DNA from: Planobispora rosea
GTDB lineage: Bacteria > Actinomycetota > Actinomycetes > Streptosporangiales > Streptosporangiaceae
DNA: 64,000 nt
NCBI RefSeq assembly: GCF_014648175.1
Contig: NZ_BMQP01000049.1
Coordinates: 1 to 64,000, forward strand
Reading direction: 5' to 3'
In this document: piece by piece, positions 34,283 through 44,270 of the stretch
Layout: each line of letters starts with the position of its first letter
Numbering within the stretch: position 1 is the stretch's first letter
Position numbers and translations under genes: made by a program
The notes under the pieces: model-generated
Database searches by the model: none
The model's input: only the letters and a program-made list of their open reading frames with translations
Told to the model about the DNA's origin: nothing

Positions 34283-35707
34283 GTGTTCAACTCCGCCGAC
34301 GGCGTCCTGAAGTTCATCAAGGACGAAGGCGTACAGTTCGTCGATGTCAGGTTCACCGACCTGCCGGGGACGACGCACCACTTCACCTTCCCCGCGGAGA
34401 ACTTCGGCGCCGGCGTCTTCACCGACGGCCTGATGTTCGACGGCTCTTCGATCCGCGGTTTCCAGGCCATCCACGAGTCGGACATGCTGCTGCTGCCCGA
34501 CCCGTCCACGGCGGTGCTGGACCCCTTCCGGGATCACAAGACCCTCAACATCAACTTCTTCGTGCACGACCCGCTGACCGGTGAGGCCTACACCCGCGAC
34601 CCGCGCAACGTCGCCCGCAAGGCCGAGGAGTACCTGCGGGGCACCGGCATCGCCGACACCGTCTACTTCGGCCCCGAGGCCGAGTTCTACATCTTCGACG
34701 ACGTACGGTTCCAGACCAGCGCGCACGAGAGCTACTACCACATCGACTCCATCGAGGGCGCCTGGAACACCGGCAAGGCCCAGGAGGGCGGCAACCTCGG
34801 CTACAAGCCGCGCTTCAAGGGCGGCTACTTCCCGGTGCCGCCGATGGACCACTTCACCGACCTGCGCTCGGAGATGGTCCGCCAGCTCATCGGGGCGGGC
34901 ATCGAGGTCGAGATGCAGCACCACGAGGTCGGCACCGCCGGCCAGGCCGAGATCGACTTCAAGTTCGGCACGCTGCTGAAGACCGCCGACAACCTGATGC
35001 TGTACAAGTACATCATCAAGAGCACGGCCCTGAAGCACGGCCACACGGTCACCTTCATGCCCAAGCCGATCTTCGGTGACAACGGCTCCGGCATGCACTG
35101 CCACCAGTCGCTCTGGAAGGACGGCGAGCCGCTCTTCTACGACGAGGTCGGCTACGCGGGCCTGTCCGACACCGCCCGCTACTACATCGGCGGCCTGCTC
35201 AAGCACGCCCCGTCGCTGCTGGCCTTCACCAACCCGACGGTCAACTCCTACCACCGCCTGGTCCCCGGCTACGAGGCCCCGGTCAACCTGGTCTACTCCC
35301 AGCGCAACCGCTCGGCCTGCATCCGCATCCCGATCACGGGCTCCAACCCGAAGGCCAAGCGCATCGAGTTCCGCGTGCCGGACCCGTCCTGCAACCCGTA
35401 CTTCGCCTTCTCGGCCATGCTCATGGCCGGCATCGACGGCATCCGCAACAAGATCGAGCCGGTCGAGCCGGTCGACAAGGACCTCTACGAGCTCCCGCCG
35501 GAGGAGGCCCGCAACATCCCGCAGGTGCCCGGCTCCCTGCCGGAGGTGCTGGCCGCGCTGGAGGCCGACCACGACTACCTGCTGGAGGGCGGCGTCTTCA
35601 CGACCGACCTGATCGAGACCTGGATCTCCTACAAGCGCGAGAACGAGGTCGACCCGATCCGGCTGCGCCCGCACCCGCACGAGTTCGAGCTCTACTACGA
35701 CGTCTGA
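34283..35707 (+). CDS. glnA: glutamine synthetase type I
   Basis: Assimilates ammonium into glutamine. 474 aa, the standard GSI length. [40 protein letters not shown] and the NRSACIRIP arginine segment are intact. The adenylylation tyrosine is present in [12 protein letters not shown], making it the expected target of GlnE at 44-47 kb. GTG start after GGGAGG. It corresponds to glnA1 (GlnA) of mycobacteria and streptomycetes. Confidence 0.97.
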   Translation: MFNSADGVLKFIKDEGVQFVDVRFTDLPGTTHHFTFPAENFGAGVFTDGLMFDGSSIRGFQAIHESDMLLLPDPSTAVLDPFRDHKTLNINFFVHDPLTGEAYTRDPRNVARKAEEYLRGTGIADTVYFGPEAEFYIFDDVRFQTSAHESYYHIDSIEGAWNTGKAQEGGNLGYKPRFKGGYFPVPPMDHFTDLRSEMVRQLIGAGIEVEMQHHEVGTAGQAEIDFKFGTLLKTADNLMLYKYIIKSTALKHGHTVTFMPKPIFGDNGSGMHCHQSLWKDGEPLFYDEVGYAGLSDTARYYIGGLLKHAPSLLAFTNPTVNSYHRLVPGYEAPVNLVYSQRNRSACIRIPITGSNPKAKRIEFRVPDPSCNPYFAFSAMLMAGIDGIRNKIEPVEPVDKDLYELPPEEARNIPQVPGSLPEVLAALEADHDYLLEGGVFTTDLIETWISYKRENEVDPIRLRPHPHEFELYYDV

Positions 35708-35972
35708 TCCGCCGAGGCCGCGACCTGCGGAGAACCCGGCCGATGATCCGCCGGGCGCGGGCGTGGCGCTCAGGCATCGCGCGAGGCCGTCGAGCGGCCG
35801 TCCGTCCAGGACGCGCCCGGCGGCCTTCCGCGTGCGCCGCGATCGAGTCGTCCCGGGGACGGATGCGGACGATCTCATCGCTGGGCCGCCGGTCCCGTTG
35901 TGTCGGTGGGCACTGGGAACATGGCGCAATGATCGCGACTTCTGACGGCCGCACCCGGCCCACCGGGGACAC

Positions 35973-36464
35973 ATGAACGAGAGACCACCGGAGCGGGCCG
36001 TTCTCTGGAAGGCCCCGCGCGAGGGAACGGAACAGCTCAAGACGGCAGCCGGGGTTCTCGTCGTCGGCGCGATGATCACGATTCTCATGGCGGTATCGCT
36101 GCAGGCCGCGTTCGCCGTCATCGTCTCGGCCCTGATGACCGCCGTCATGACCGGCGCATTCGCGATCGGCGGGTCGAGGGCGATCACCGAGGTCGAGCTC
36201 GACGGGCCGTTCATCCGGTTCCACGCCATGGGAGGAGACCGCACGAAGGCGGTCGTCCAGCTACGCGCCGTCCACCTGCGCCATTACCGGGGCCACTCTC
36301 CTGAGACCGTCATCCGCTTCGCCTTCGACGACACCGCGATCGAGGTCTCCGGACGGCCCGACCCCGGGGCGGAGAAGCGGCTGTCTCAGGCGCTCCCCGT
36401 CCCGGTGACCTCGGAGACCACCCATCGGCGGTATCGCGAGAGCGGCGGCGGGGCAGGCCCGTGA
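35973..36464 (+). CDS. small membrane hypothetical protein
   Basis: 163 aa. Two adjacent transmembrane helices at about residues 25-45 and 50-68 (VLVVGAMITILMAVSLQ, VIVSALMTAVMTGAFAIGG), then a soluble PH-like C-terminal part (ITEVELDGPFIRFHAMGG). No assigned family. ATG start; no partner gene. Confidence 0.65.
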   Translation: MNERPPERAVLWKAPREGTEQLKTAAGVLVVGAMITILMAVSLQAAFAVIVSALMTAVMTGAFAIGGSRAITEVELDGPFIRFHAMGGDRTKAVVQLRAVHLRHYRGHSPETVIRFAFDDTAIEVSGRPDPGAEKRLSQALPVPVTSETTHRRYRESGGGAGP

Positions 36465-36518
36465 CCGATCCGCCGTCTCACCGACGGCCGGGCGGCAGCG
36501 CAGAACGGCCGCCCGGCG

Positions 36519-37469
36519 TCATCCGTTCTGCGGTGGGGCGAGCCGTACCACCCGGTCGCGGACGGGGTCGCCGAGGTCCGCCTGGAGCAGCCCGTTGTCG
36601 ACACCGGGGGTGCAGTTCACGGAGATCCGGACATCGGCGAGCGGTCCAGTCGGATAACCGAACAGCAGCCGGAACTCACGGTCGTCCCCTCCCCCTCCGC
36701 CCCTGCACCTGTGTTCGCTCGGCCGGCTGTCCGCGGAGTTCAGCATCGCGGCCAGGTCGCGGGCGGTCGGCTCGCCGTACTCCCGCCGAGGGGGTTTCGC
36801 GGTGTGCGAGGCGGCCCGGCCGCACACCACGACGGAGACCGCTCCGTCCGGCACCATCCGCTCGTCCTGCCCCCGGCGGCCGAGGGTACGGCCCTGGCAG
36901 GGGTCGTCCGGATGGACGGGCTTCCAGGTTCCCGTCCGGTAGGCGGCGGTGATGCTCGGCCCGATGTACGAGCGGCTGCCGGACGTGCCGTTCGTGGTCT
37001 CCACGCAGGAGTTGACCTCCTCGGCGCTGCCCACCCACAGCGCCCGGCCGTCGGGGTAGGCGAACCTGATGAGGTAGTTCGTCATCGGCCCGCCCATCAA
37101 CGTGCACCCGCCGACGCGGGGGGCGGCGGCCACCGGGAGATGGGCGAGGTCGCGGGCCATCACCCGCGCCTGGCCGGTCAGGATCCGGCTCCCGGCCAGC
37201 CGCTCGCCTCCCGGGTGCGTGTTGGTGCCGGGGTAGGCGCAGATCATCGCCCGCACCGGCGAGCCGGGCACGAGGGATTCGCCTGCTCCGTCGATGTCGG
37301 CCGCGGCGGGCACCCAGCCGCCGACGTCGCCGCCGCCCCACCGCTGGGGGCACGAGGCCGGCACCGGCGGCGCCCCGCCCGCCGACTGCGAGATCAGTAC
37401 GGCCGCCGCACCCGTCACGACCGCGATGAGGGCGGTGAAGACGGCGACGGCCCGGCGGGTGATCCTCAT
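36519..37469 (-). CDS. secreted or membrane-anchored hypothetical protein
   Basis: 316 aa. An N-terminal signal-like helix (residues 7-30, VAVFTALIAVVTGAAAVLI) precedes an extracytoplasmic region with eight cysteines that could form disulfides (ASCPQRW, MICAYPG, GGCTLMG, NSCVET, DPCQGR and others). Two repeated halves share the pattern V-C-x-P/G-R followed by a LAAMLN or LAHLPV stretch. Not a recognised family; probably exported. Confidence 0.7.
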   Translation of the reverse strand: MRITRRAVAVFTALIAVVTGAAAVLISQSAGGAPPVPASCPQRWGGGDVGGWVPAAADIDGAGESLVPGSPVRAMICAYPGTNTHPGGERLAGSRILTGQARVMARDLAHLPVAAAPRVGGCTLMGGPMTNYLIRFAYPDGRALWVGSAEEVNSCVETTNGTSGSRSYIGPSITAAYRTGTWKPVHPDDPCQGRTLGRRGQDERMVPDGAVSVVVCGRAASHTAKPPRREYGEPTARDLAAMLNSADSRPSEHRCRGGGGGDDREFRLLFGYPTGPLADVRISVNCTPGVDNGLLQADLGDPVRDRVVRLAPPQNG

Positions 37470-37693
37470 GACGCTGAGACGCGCGTCCCGCCTGATCGGT
37501 TCAATCTCCAGAGAACCCGCTCGAACTCGCTCAAACCTTCTCGAATTCGCTCATGGAACGGCCTGGAACGCCTGGGTCCGGGAGCACGCGGAAGATCCTG
37601 CGACGGGGGCGGGCGACGGATCACTCCGTCACCGTGGGCACCGGCCACCGTGAGGCGTGCAAGCGGCCGGTAACCGGAGTGCAGGAGGTGTGC

Positions 37694-38338
37694 ATGGGGC
37701 GGGCCGTACGAATGTCCGTGACGGTTGTGGACTTCGGATGGAAGGCGCGTGACATGCGGACGACCGGTTCCCCGGGTTTCCCCGGCGGGAAGAAGGAGCG
37801 CACCGTTCACCGCGGGCTCACCGCCGCCGTCTCGCTGGCGATCGCAGCCGTGGTGATCGCCACCGTCGCCGACGCCGTCCATGATCTGACGGGAGCGCCG
37901 GATCGGTCGACGCGCATCACGGATGTCCGCACCGGTCCCGGGGAGGTGGGGCAGGAGGCCCCCGGATCGACGACGGCGCGCTTCGCCGGCATCCGCAGGC
38001 TCGACGTCCACACCGACCACGGCGACGTGGAGATCGTGGCGTCGGACGCCGCCGAGCTCCAGGTGACGCGCCACCCCCACGGGAACGGCCCCACGGGCGA
38101 GTCGTGGGGCGACGGGTACCTCACGATCGGCGTGATCTGCGACGAGAGCGCCGCCTGCACCGCACTGCGCGACACCCCCGAGGAGCACGTCGACTACACG
38201 CTCGCCGTCCCGCACGGCATCGACGTCACGGTCAGCAGCCGCAACGGGGACGTCACCGTACGGGGGCCGGGCGGCTGGGTGAAGGCGCACGCGGCCAACG
38301 GGACGGTGCGCACGGTCCCGCCCCCGTCCGGACGGTGA
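37694..38338 (+). CDS. membrane-anchored DUF4097-like protein
   Basis: 214 aa from an ATG preceded by AGGAGG at 37683-37688. One helix (LTAAVSLAIAAVVIATVADA) is followed by an exported part. The C-terminus IRRLDVHTDHGDVEIVASDA...VTVSSRNGDVTVRG has the repeating beta-strand pattern of DUF4097/LiaF-like putative adhesins. Only a short version of that beta-helix is present. Function unknown. Confidence 0.65.
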   Translation: MGRAVRMSVTVVDFGWKARDMRTTGSPGFPGGKKERTVHRGLTAAVSLAIAAVVIATVADAVHDLTGAPDRSTRITDVRTGPGEVGQEAPGSTTARFAGIRRLDVHTDHGDVEIVASDAAELQVTRHPHGNGPTGESWGDGYLTIGVICDESAACTALRDTPEEHVDYTLAVPHGIDVTVSSRNGDVTVRGPGGWVKAHAANGTVRTVPPPSGR

Positions 38339-38342
38339 GCGT

Positions 38343-39260
38343 TCAGGCGTCCCCGGACACGTAGACGGGCCTGGCTCCGCGCACGTTCGTCATGATGGCG
38401 TAGACGGAGGTGGAGGCGGTCATGAAGAGCCAGTTCCGCTTCAGGCCGCCGAAGACCAGGTTGGAGGTCTTCTCCGGCAGGGGGAGCCTGCCGATCAGCG
38501 TGCCGTCGGGGGCGAGGCAGTGCACGCCCTCGTGGGTGGCGGCCCAGATCCGGCCGGTGTCGTCGAGCCTGATCCCGTCGAAGGAGCCCGCCGCGCACTC
38601 GGCGATCGCCTTGCCGCCCGACAGCGTGCCGTCGTCGTGCACGTCGAAGGCCCGCAGATGCCTGCGCCGGGTGTCGACGACGTAGAGCACCCTCTCGTCC
38701 GGGGAGAAGGCCAGTCCGTTGGGACGGACGAAGTCCCCGGCCACCAGGCGCACCTCTCCGGTGACCGGGTCGGCGCGGTAGACGTTGTCCGCGCCGATCT
38801 CGCTCTCGGCCCGGTGCCCCTCGTAGTCGCTGGTGATGCCGTAGGAGGGGTCGGTGAACCAGATCGAGCCGTCGGACCTCACCACCACGTCGTTGGGACT
38901 GTTGAGGCGCTTGCCCTCCCACCGGTCGGCGATCACCGTGATCGAGCCGTCGTGCTCGGTACGGGTGACGCGGCGGTTGCCCTGCTCGCAGGAGATCAGA
39001 CGGCCCCGGGCGTCGAGGGTGTGGCCGTTGGTGTAGCCGGCCGGGGCGCGGAAGGGGCCGACGGCGCCGGTCAGTTCGTCCCAGCGGAGCATGCGGTCGT
39101 TGGGGATGTCGCTCCACAGCAGCTGGCGGCTCGCGGGAACGTACACGGGCCCCTCGGCCCAGCGGCAGCCCCGGTGGATCCGCTCGATCCGCTCGTCACC
39201 GCCCACCGTGGCGAAGCGGTCGTCCAGCACGTCGAACTCGGCGGGGATGGTCTCTGTCAT
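38343..39260 (-). CDS. SMP-30/gluconolactonase family protein
   Basis: 305-aa six-bladed beta-propeller. CRWAEGPVYVP holds the metal-ligand Glu, then NSPNDVVVRSDGSIWFTDPSYG, RPNGLAFSPDERVLYVVDT and AAGSFDGIRLDDTGRIW. Family members are Ca- or Zn-dependent lactonases; the substrate is probably a sugar lactone. Start at the ATG of MTETIPAEF (39260), which lies about 8 bases after a promoter -10 and is likely leaderless. It is divergent from an Lrp/AsnC gene that may control it. Confidence 0.88.
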   Translation of the reverse strand: MTETIPAEFDVLDDRFATVGGDERIERIHRGCRWAEGPVYVPASRQLLWSDIPNDRMLRWDELTGAVGPFRAPAGYTNGHTLDARGRLISCEQGNRRVTRTEHDGSITVIADRWEGKRLNSPNDVVVRSDGSIWFTDPSYGITSDYEGHRAESEIGADNVYRADPVTGEVRLVAGDFVRPNGLAFSPDERVLYVVDTRRRHLRAFDVHDDGTLSGGKAIAECAAGSFDGIRLDDTGRIWAATHEGVHCLAPDGTLIGRLPLPEKTSNLVFGGLKRNWLFMTASTSVYAIMTNVRGARPVYVSGDA

Positions 39261-39325
39261 GAGGAGAGCCAATATCACCGAACCTAGTTATGTCAAACAC
39301 CAAAATATCCTGATAATGTCTCGTC
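39261..39325. promoter_or_regulatory. overlapping divergent promoters, SMP-30 and Lrp genes
   Basis: Minus strand: TTGACA (39296-39291), 16 bases, TATTGG (39274-39269), with the ATG 8 bases on. Plus strand: TTATGT (39288-39293), 18 bases, GATAAT (39312-39317), with the ATG 8 bases on. Both transcripts should be leaderless, and the two -35 elements overlap. The 65-bp space is AT-rich and is the expected Lrp binding site. Confidence 0.7.
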
Positions 39326-39796
39326 ATGGATGACATCGACAGGATGTTGATAGGGCTGCTCCAGGAAGACGCCACCCGCTCCTACGCCGCGCTCGGGGCG
39401 GCCGTGGGCCTGTCGAGCGGGGCGGCCCACGAGCGGGTGAGAAAGCTGCGCGAGCGCGGCCTGATCCGGCGCACCACCGTGGAGGTCGATCCGGTGGCGG
39501 CGGGCAGGGGTGTGCTGGCATACGTGATGATCGACGGGAACACCTGGATGGGCGACACCGCCGAGGCGCTCCGGACGATCCCGGAGATAGAGGAGGCCCA
39601 TGTGATCGCGGGTCCGGCGTCGGTGCTGACCAAGATCCGGGCATCGAGCACCCGGGAGCTGCAGGCCGTACTGCGCCGGGTGTTCGAGATCGACGGGGTG
39701 GCCAGGACCCAGACCGTCGTCGTGCTGGAGACCTTCTTCGAGCGCGGCGTCCACGTGCCCGGCCCGGCCGGTGCGCCGGAACCGCTTCCCCGGTGA
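39326..39796 (+). CDS. Lrp/AsnC-family transcription regulator
   Basis: 156 aa. N-terminal winged HTH (DDIDRMLIGLLQEDATRSYAALGAAVGLSSGAAHERVRKLRERGLI) and a C-terminal RAM ligand domain (IEEAHVIAGPASVLTKIRASSTRELQAVL). Typical size for amino-acid-responsive regulators. It probably controls itself and the divergent SMP-30 gene. ATG start, leaderless promoter. Confidence 0.92.
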   Translation: MDDIDRMLIGLLQEDATRSYAALGAAVGLSSGAAHERVRKLRERGLIRRTTVEVDPVAAGRGVLAYVMIDGNTWMGDTAEALRTIPEIEEAHVIAGPASVLTKIRASSTRELQAVLRRVFEIDGVARTQTVVVLETFFERGVHVPGPAGAPEPLPR

Positions 39797-39938
39797 CCTC
39801 CGATCCCGGCGAGGGGGTACGGCACCGCAGTCAACATCCGGTCGATCCATGACACAAGTCGTGATTCAGTACATTGCAAGCGGCGTCCGATAGAAACGGG
39901 ACATAAGAAACGACCGCACGATCTGGAGAACGACCACC

Positions 39939-40160
39939 GTGTTCCGCACCGTCGCCACCACCGCCGGCGTCATCGTCATCGCCCTGTCCTCGCTCGTCGC
40001 CTGCAGCGCGGGCGACGAGGCGTGCGCCGCCTCAGCCGGTACGGCGAGCCTCTCGTTCGCCCAGGCCGGCGCCGCGGACTCCGCGGGACAGAAGCCGCCG
40101 AAGTCCAAAAAGAAGAAGAAGGTCGATGTCGACGTCGACGGTGACGACTGCGAGGAGTGA
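39939..40160 (+). CDS. small Lys/Asp-rich lipoprotein
   Basis: 73 aa, GTG start. Signal peptide with lipobox SSLVAC (cysteine near residue 22), then a Ser/Ala region and a striking charged tail KKKKKVDVDVDGDDCEE. Predicted to be anchored to the membrane. The NlpC/P60 gene begins 8 bp after its stop, so they form a unit. No family recognised. Confidence 0.65.
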   Translation: MFRTVATTAGVIVIALSSLVACSAGDEACAASAGTASLSFAQAGAADSAGQKPPKSKKKKKVDVDVDGDDCEE

Positions 40161-40167
40161 GCACGGG

Positions 40168-40758
40168 GTGCGGAACACGCCCCGGCGGCGGGGCGGACTC
40201 CCCCGCACGGCGGGCGCGGCGGGCGCGCTCACGCTGCTCCTGCTGGCCACCGCCTCGGTGCCGGTCCTGCCCGCCGCCCTGAACCGGCTGACCTCCGTCG
40301 CCCACGCGATCCACTCCGGGGCCGCCCGGCCCGGCTGGGCGGGCGGCGCGATCCCCTACTCCTGGGGAGGCGGCCACGACGAACGGCCGGGGCCCTCCCT
40401 GGGCACGTGCGAGGGGTACCGGGGTGCGATCAGGCCCTGCCCGGCCGCCAGGACGCTCGGACTCGACTGTTCCGGCCTGGCCAGATGGGTCTACCACCTG
40501 GCCTACGGCCGCGACGTCCTCGGGCCGGGCAACACCGACGACCACGTCCGCCGGCTCACCCGGATCCCGGCCGCGAAGGCCCGTCCAGGTGATCTCGTCT
40601 TCTACGGCACGGTGAGCGAGCACAGGATCAAGACTCACCACGTCGGCGTCTACATCGGCCAGGGCAAGATGATCAACGCGCTGAAGACCGGGACGGAGAT
40701 CCGGATCGACCCCCTCACCCGGGTCAAGGGCTTCGCCGGATACTTCCGCCATCCCTGA
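40168..40758 (+). CDS. NlpC/P60-family peptidase
   Basis: 196 aa from a GTG preceded by GAGGAG. A hydrophobic export helix (TAGAAGALTLLLLATASVPV) is followed by an NlpC/P60 domain: catalytic Cys in GLDCSGLARWVYHLAYG, His in KTHHVGVYIGQGKMI and a polar third residue downstream. Such enzymes cut D-gamma-Glu to diaminopimelate bonds in peptidoglycan stem peptides. The sequence before the Cys (GGHDERPGPSLGTC...CPAARTLG) is longer than in the smallest members. Confidence 0.87.
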   Translation: MRNTPRRRGGLPRTAGAAGALTLLLLATASVPVLPAALNRLTSVAHAIHSGAARPGWAGGAIPYSWGGGHDERPGPSLGTCEGYRGAIRPCPAARTLGLDCSGLARWVYHLAYGRDVLGPGNTDDHVRRLTRIPAAKARPGDLVFYGTVSEHRIKTHHVGVYIGQGKMINALKTGTEIRIDPLTRVKGFAGYFRHP

Positions 40759-40768
40759 GCCGCGGAGG

Positions 40769-41842
40769 TCAGCCGCGGTTGCGGAACCCGGTGAGGCGGC
40801 GCAGGACGTCCCACCAGAAGGGGGCGCCGAACAGCAGGGCGACGGCGGTGAGCAGATAACCGGGCCAGTGGCCGGGGGTGATCAGGCGATCCCACCAGAC
40901 GCCGCCGTTCCAGTTCAGGGAGGGGTCGCCGCCCTCCGGGGGAACGGTGATGCTCACGATGGCGTTGTCGAAGATCTTGACCAGAGCAGGCGAGCTGAGG
41001 GACTCGGTCACGCACTCGTACGGCTCGGCGGCCCCGTCCGCGGAGCACTTGTCCTTCAACGCGGTCAGGCCGTCCTCGCTGCCGCCCGCGATGGCCGCCA
41101 CTCCGGCCCGGAAGGCGTTGTCCCGCAGCAGCGTCTTGCCGTACTCCAGGGCGTCCATGCTGAACAGCAGCGTCAGCGCCACTCCCAGGGCGAACACCAC
41201 CCACTTCACATAGCGGCGGTAGAGCCCGGACAGGCGCTGCATCTCCCCGTCGAACCAGCTCTCGACACCGGCCCGGAACTTCTCCATGTCCGCCTCGGCG
41301 CCCTTCCACACACCGCGCAGATGACCGGCGAGCGGGCTGTGGATGGCCTCCAGCTTGGCGATCAGGCCCTCCACCCCGCCCTCCTCGGCGGAGACCAGCT
41401 CCATGACCGCGCCGGAGAACCGCTCCGGAGGGATGTCGGAGATGGTGGTCCGCGCGCCCTTGGGATGGTCGATCTCCTGGAGCCGGCGGTAGAGCCGCTC
41501 GGTCATGTCGACGTCGGGTACGGGCGCCTCGGCGGCCAGCACCGTGGCGGGGTCCACCGGCATCGGCGCGACGACCGGAGGAGCCGGGTCGGGGCTGTGC
41601 CGGGGCCGGGGGTCGTTCTTGGAGAAGGGCAGCTTGGCGAAGACATCAGCGATCTTGGACGGGATCCACGAGGTGCCCTCGGAGGAACCCCCGTCCATGG
41701 TGTCGCGCAGGTAGGCCCAGAGGAACTTGCTGCGGATCCCGAGCAGCCGGACGAAGGCCTCGTTGACCCCGCTCACCAGGAGGGAGAGCAGGAGGAAGGC
41801 CAGCACCAGACCGATGGCCAGATCGGCGTAGACGGATATCAA
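40769..41842 (-). CDS. conserved membrane hypothetical protein
   Basis: 357 aa, TTG start. Helix 1 (about residues 6-26) is followed by a large soluble region. Two or three helices follow, around 210-228 (YVKWVVFALGVALTLLFSM) and 315-340 (PGYLLTAVALLFGAPFWWDVLRRL). An extracytoplasmic loop between them has two cysteines (DKCSADG, YECVTES). The C-terminal FGAPFWWDVLRR motif is common to a family of uncharacterised membrane proteins. Function unknown. Confidence 0.75.
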   Translation of the reverse strand: MISVYADLAIGLVLAFLLLSLLVSGVNEAFVRLLGIRSKFLWAYLRDTMDGGSSEGTSWIPSKIADVFAKLPFSKNDPRPRHSPDPAPPVVAPMPVDPATVLAAEAPVPDVDMTERLYRRLQEIDHPKGARTTISDIPPERFSGAVMELVSAEEGGVEGLIAKLEAIHSPLAGHLRGVWKGAEADMEKFRAGVESWFDGEMQRLSGLYRRYVKWVVFALGVALTLLFSMDALEYGKTLLRDNAFRAGVAAIAGGSEDGLTALKDKCSADGAAEPYECVTESLSSPALVKIFDNAIVSITVPPEGGDPSLNWNGGVWWDRLITPGHWPGYLLTAVALLFGAPFWWDVLRRLTGFRNRG

Positions 41843-42045
41843 AACGGATCACCCGGAGTCGTTGATACACGCCGATCATGGCGGGCGCAACAGGAACGCC
41901 GCATCACGATGGCACCGAGACAACCGTGTCACACGACACCAGAAGGGTACTACTAGCGACATTGTTACTACTCTGCGTACACGTCTGACTCCCCCATCGG
42001 GTACGCGGCCGCCTCGGAAGAAGCGATCAGACATGGGGAGACGTG

Positions 42046-43026
42046 ATGAGCCAAGAACGTGATCGTGCCACCGACCGCCTCGCCCGGATGCTGGGCCTGG
42101 TCAGCATGGGCCTGGGCGTGGCCCAGGTCGCCGCGCCGGGTGCCGTCAGCAGGCTCGGCGGTGTCGACGGCTCACCCCGGGCCCGCGCCCTGATGCCGCT
42201 TGCCGGGGCCCGGGAACTGCTCCACGCGGCCCTCCTGCTGGGCGGGCGCAGGCCCGCCGACCGGGTGTGGACCCGGGTGGCCGGTGACGCCATGGACCTG
42301 GCGGCACTGGGCCGGGCGGTCTCCGGCACGCAGGGCGACAGGCGCCGCCGCGTCATGGCCGCCACCGCGGTGGTCCTCGCCGTCACCGCCCTCGACGTGT
42401 ACACCGCGGCCCGCGCGGCCCGGCGCCGCTCACGTCCGGGCAGCCCGGAGGTCGAGCAGGTGGCGCGGCGGGGGATGAACCTCCACGCGGCCGTCACGGT
42501 CAACCGTCCGCGCCGGGAGGTGTACCGCCGCTGGCGCGACGTCGAGAACCTGCCCGGCTTCATGGCTCATCTGGAGTCGGTCAGCACGACCGCGGACGGG
42601 CGGTCGCACTGGAGGGCGCGAGGGCCCGCGGGGACGGCCGTCACGTGGAACGCGAAGGTCGTCGAGGATCGTCCCGACGAGTTGATCTCCTGGAAGTCCG
42701 CCGGCGGTGTCGTCGGCGTCACGGGGTCGGTGCGCTTCGCCGACGCTCCCGGCGGACGCGGTACCGAGATCCACGTGGACCTGTCCTACCGCCTGCCGAC
42801 CGGCCGGGCCGGGCTGCTCCTCGCCCGGCTGACGGGTGAGCACCCCGAGCAGCAGGTCCGGGACGACCTGCGCCGGTTCAAGCAGGTCATGGAGACCGGT
42901 GAGGTGGTCCGCTCCGAAGGCAGCCCCGAGGGCACCCGCGCGCTGCGCCAGGCCAGGCAGCGTCCGGCCCGGCCCGTGCCTCCCGTCCGGTCCTCCGTCC
43001 GGGCCTCCGTCCGCTCCGCCCACTGA
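42046..43026 (+). CDS. SRPBCC/polyketide cyclase-like protein with membrane N-terminus
   Basis: 326 aa. Residues 1-125 contain helices ([34 protein letters not shown]). Residues 140-290 form a START/SRPBCC domain beginning [32 protein letters not shown] and ending in a [14 protein letters not shown] helix. A disordered Arg/Pro tail follows. This domain order is frequent in actinobacteria next to zinc alcohol dehydrogenases, as here (ATG of the next gene 11 bp after the stop). Ligand unknown. Confidence 0.85.
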   Translation: MSQERDRATDRLARMLGLVSMGLGVAQVAAPGAVSRLGGVDGSPRARALMPLAGARELLHAALLLGGRRPADRVWTRVAGDAMDLAALGRAVSGTQGDRRRRVMAATAVVLAVTALDVYTAARAARRRSRPGSPEVEQVARRGMNLHAAVTVNRPRREVYRRWRDVENLPGFMAHLESVSTTADGRSHWRARGPAGTAVTWNAKVVEDRPDELISWKSAGGVVGVTGSVRFADAPGGRGTEIHVDLSYRLPTGRAGLLLARLTGEHPEQQVRDDLRRFKQVMETGEVVRSEGSPEGTRALRQARQRPARPVPPVRSSVRASVRSAH

Positions 43027-43036
43027 GGAGAGTCAG

Positions 43037-44209
43037 ATGAAAGCCGCCTGCTGGATGGGCCGTAACACCGTCGAGGTCCACGAGGTCCCCGACCCGCGGA
43101 TCCTCAACGCGCGTGACGCCGTCGTCCGCATCACCTCCACCGCGATCTGCGGTTCCGACCTGCATCTGTACGACGGTTACGTGCCGACCATGAAGAAGGG
43201 CGACATCCTCGGCCACGAGTTCATGGGCGAGGTGGTGGAGGTGGGGCCGCAGGTGTCGACCCTCAAGGTCGGCGACCGGGTCGTCGTCCCCTTCCCGATC
43301 GCCTGCGGGAACTGCGGTTCCTGCGCGAACGGCATGTACTCGGTGTGCGAGAACTCCAACCCCAACGCGGGCATGGCCGAGAAGCTCATGGGCCACTCCC
43401 CGTCGGGCATCTTCGGCTACTCCCACATGCTGGGCGGCTACCCGGGGGGCCAGGCGCAGTACGCCCGCGTGCCGTTCGCGGACGTGGGACCGATCAAGAT
43501 CGAGGACGACCTGCCGGACGAGAAGGTGCTGTTCCTGTCCGACATCCTGCCCACCGGCTGGATGGGCGCGGAGATGTGCGACATCAAGCCCGGGGACACG
43601 ATCGCCGTCTGGGGCGCCGGGCCGGTCGGCCAGTTCGCGGTCGCCAGCGCCTACCTGATGGGCGCCGAGCGGGTCATCGCCATCGACCGCTTCCCCTACC
43701 GGCTGAGGAAGGCCGCGCAGGCGGGCGCGCAGACGCTCGACTACGAGGAGGTCAACGTCCTGGAGGCGCTGCGGGAGATGACCGCCGGACGCGGCCCGGA
43801 CGCGTGCATCGACGCCGTGGGCATGGAGGCCCACCATCCCGTGGCCGCGGTCCACGCCTACGACCGGACCCGGCAGGCGGCCCGCATGGAGACCGAGCGG
43901 CCGCACGCCCTGCGCGAGGCGATCATGGCCTGCCGCAACGGCGGCACCGTCTCGGTGGTCGGCGTGTACGGCGGGCTGCTGGACAAGTTCCCGATGGGCG
44001 CGCTGATGAACCGGTCCCTGACGCTGAAGGCGGGCCAGTGCCACGTGCAGCGGTACACGCGGCCGCTCCTGGAGCGGATCCGCAACGGCGACATCGACCC
44101 GAGCTTCGTCATCAGCCACCGCATGCGCCTGGAGGACGCCCCGCGCGGCTACGAGATGTTCAAGAACAAGCAGGACGAGTGCAACAAGATCGTCCTTTCC
44201 GCAGTCTAG
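43037..44209 (+). CDS. zinc-dependent alcohol dehydrogenase
   Basis: 390-aa MDR-superfamily enzyme. Catalytic zinc ligands: Cys in [14 protein letters not shown], His-Glu in [13 protein letters not shown]. Structural-zinc cysteines are in [17 protein letters not shown]. The NAD-binding [21 protein letters not shown] follows. The fold, length and [23 protein letters not shown] match glutathione-independent formaldehyde-dehydrogenase-like members; the substrate is not certain. Coupled with the SRPBCC gene. Confidence 0.9.
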   Translation: MKAACWMGRNTVEVHEVPDPRILNARDAVVRITSTAICGSDLHLYDGYVPTMKKGDILGHEFMGEVVEVGPQVSTLKVGDRVVVPFPIACGNCGSCANGMYSVCENSNPNAGMAEKLMGHSPSGIFGYSHMLGGYPGGQAQYARVPFADVGPIKIEDDLPDEKVLFLSDILPTGWMGAEMCDIKPGDTIAVWGAGPVGQFAVASAYLMGAERVIAIDRFPYRLRKAAQAGAQTLDYEEVNVLEALREMTAGRGPDACIDAVGMEAHHPVAAVHAYDRTRQAARMETERPHALREAIMACRNGGTVSVVGVYGGLLDKFPMGALMNRSLTLKAGQCHVQRYTRPLLERIRNGDIDPSFVISHRMRLEDAPRGYEMFKNKQDECNKIVLSAV

Positions 44210-44213
44210 CCCC

Positions 44214-44270
44214 CGCAGACCGGCTCAGCCTCCGCAGACCGGCTCAGTCCTCGCAGACCGGCTCAGTCCT
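44214..44270. repeat. 19-bp repeat, three copies, over the glnE stop
   Basis: Three tandem 19-bp copies begin at 44214, 44233 and 44252 (CGCAGACCGGCTCAG plus a variable end). A fourth partial copy begins at 44271. The third copy holds the glnE stop codon (44263-44265). Confidence 0.85.
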
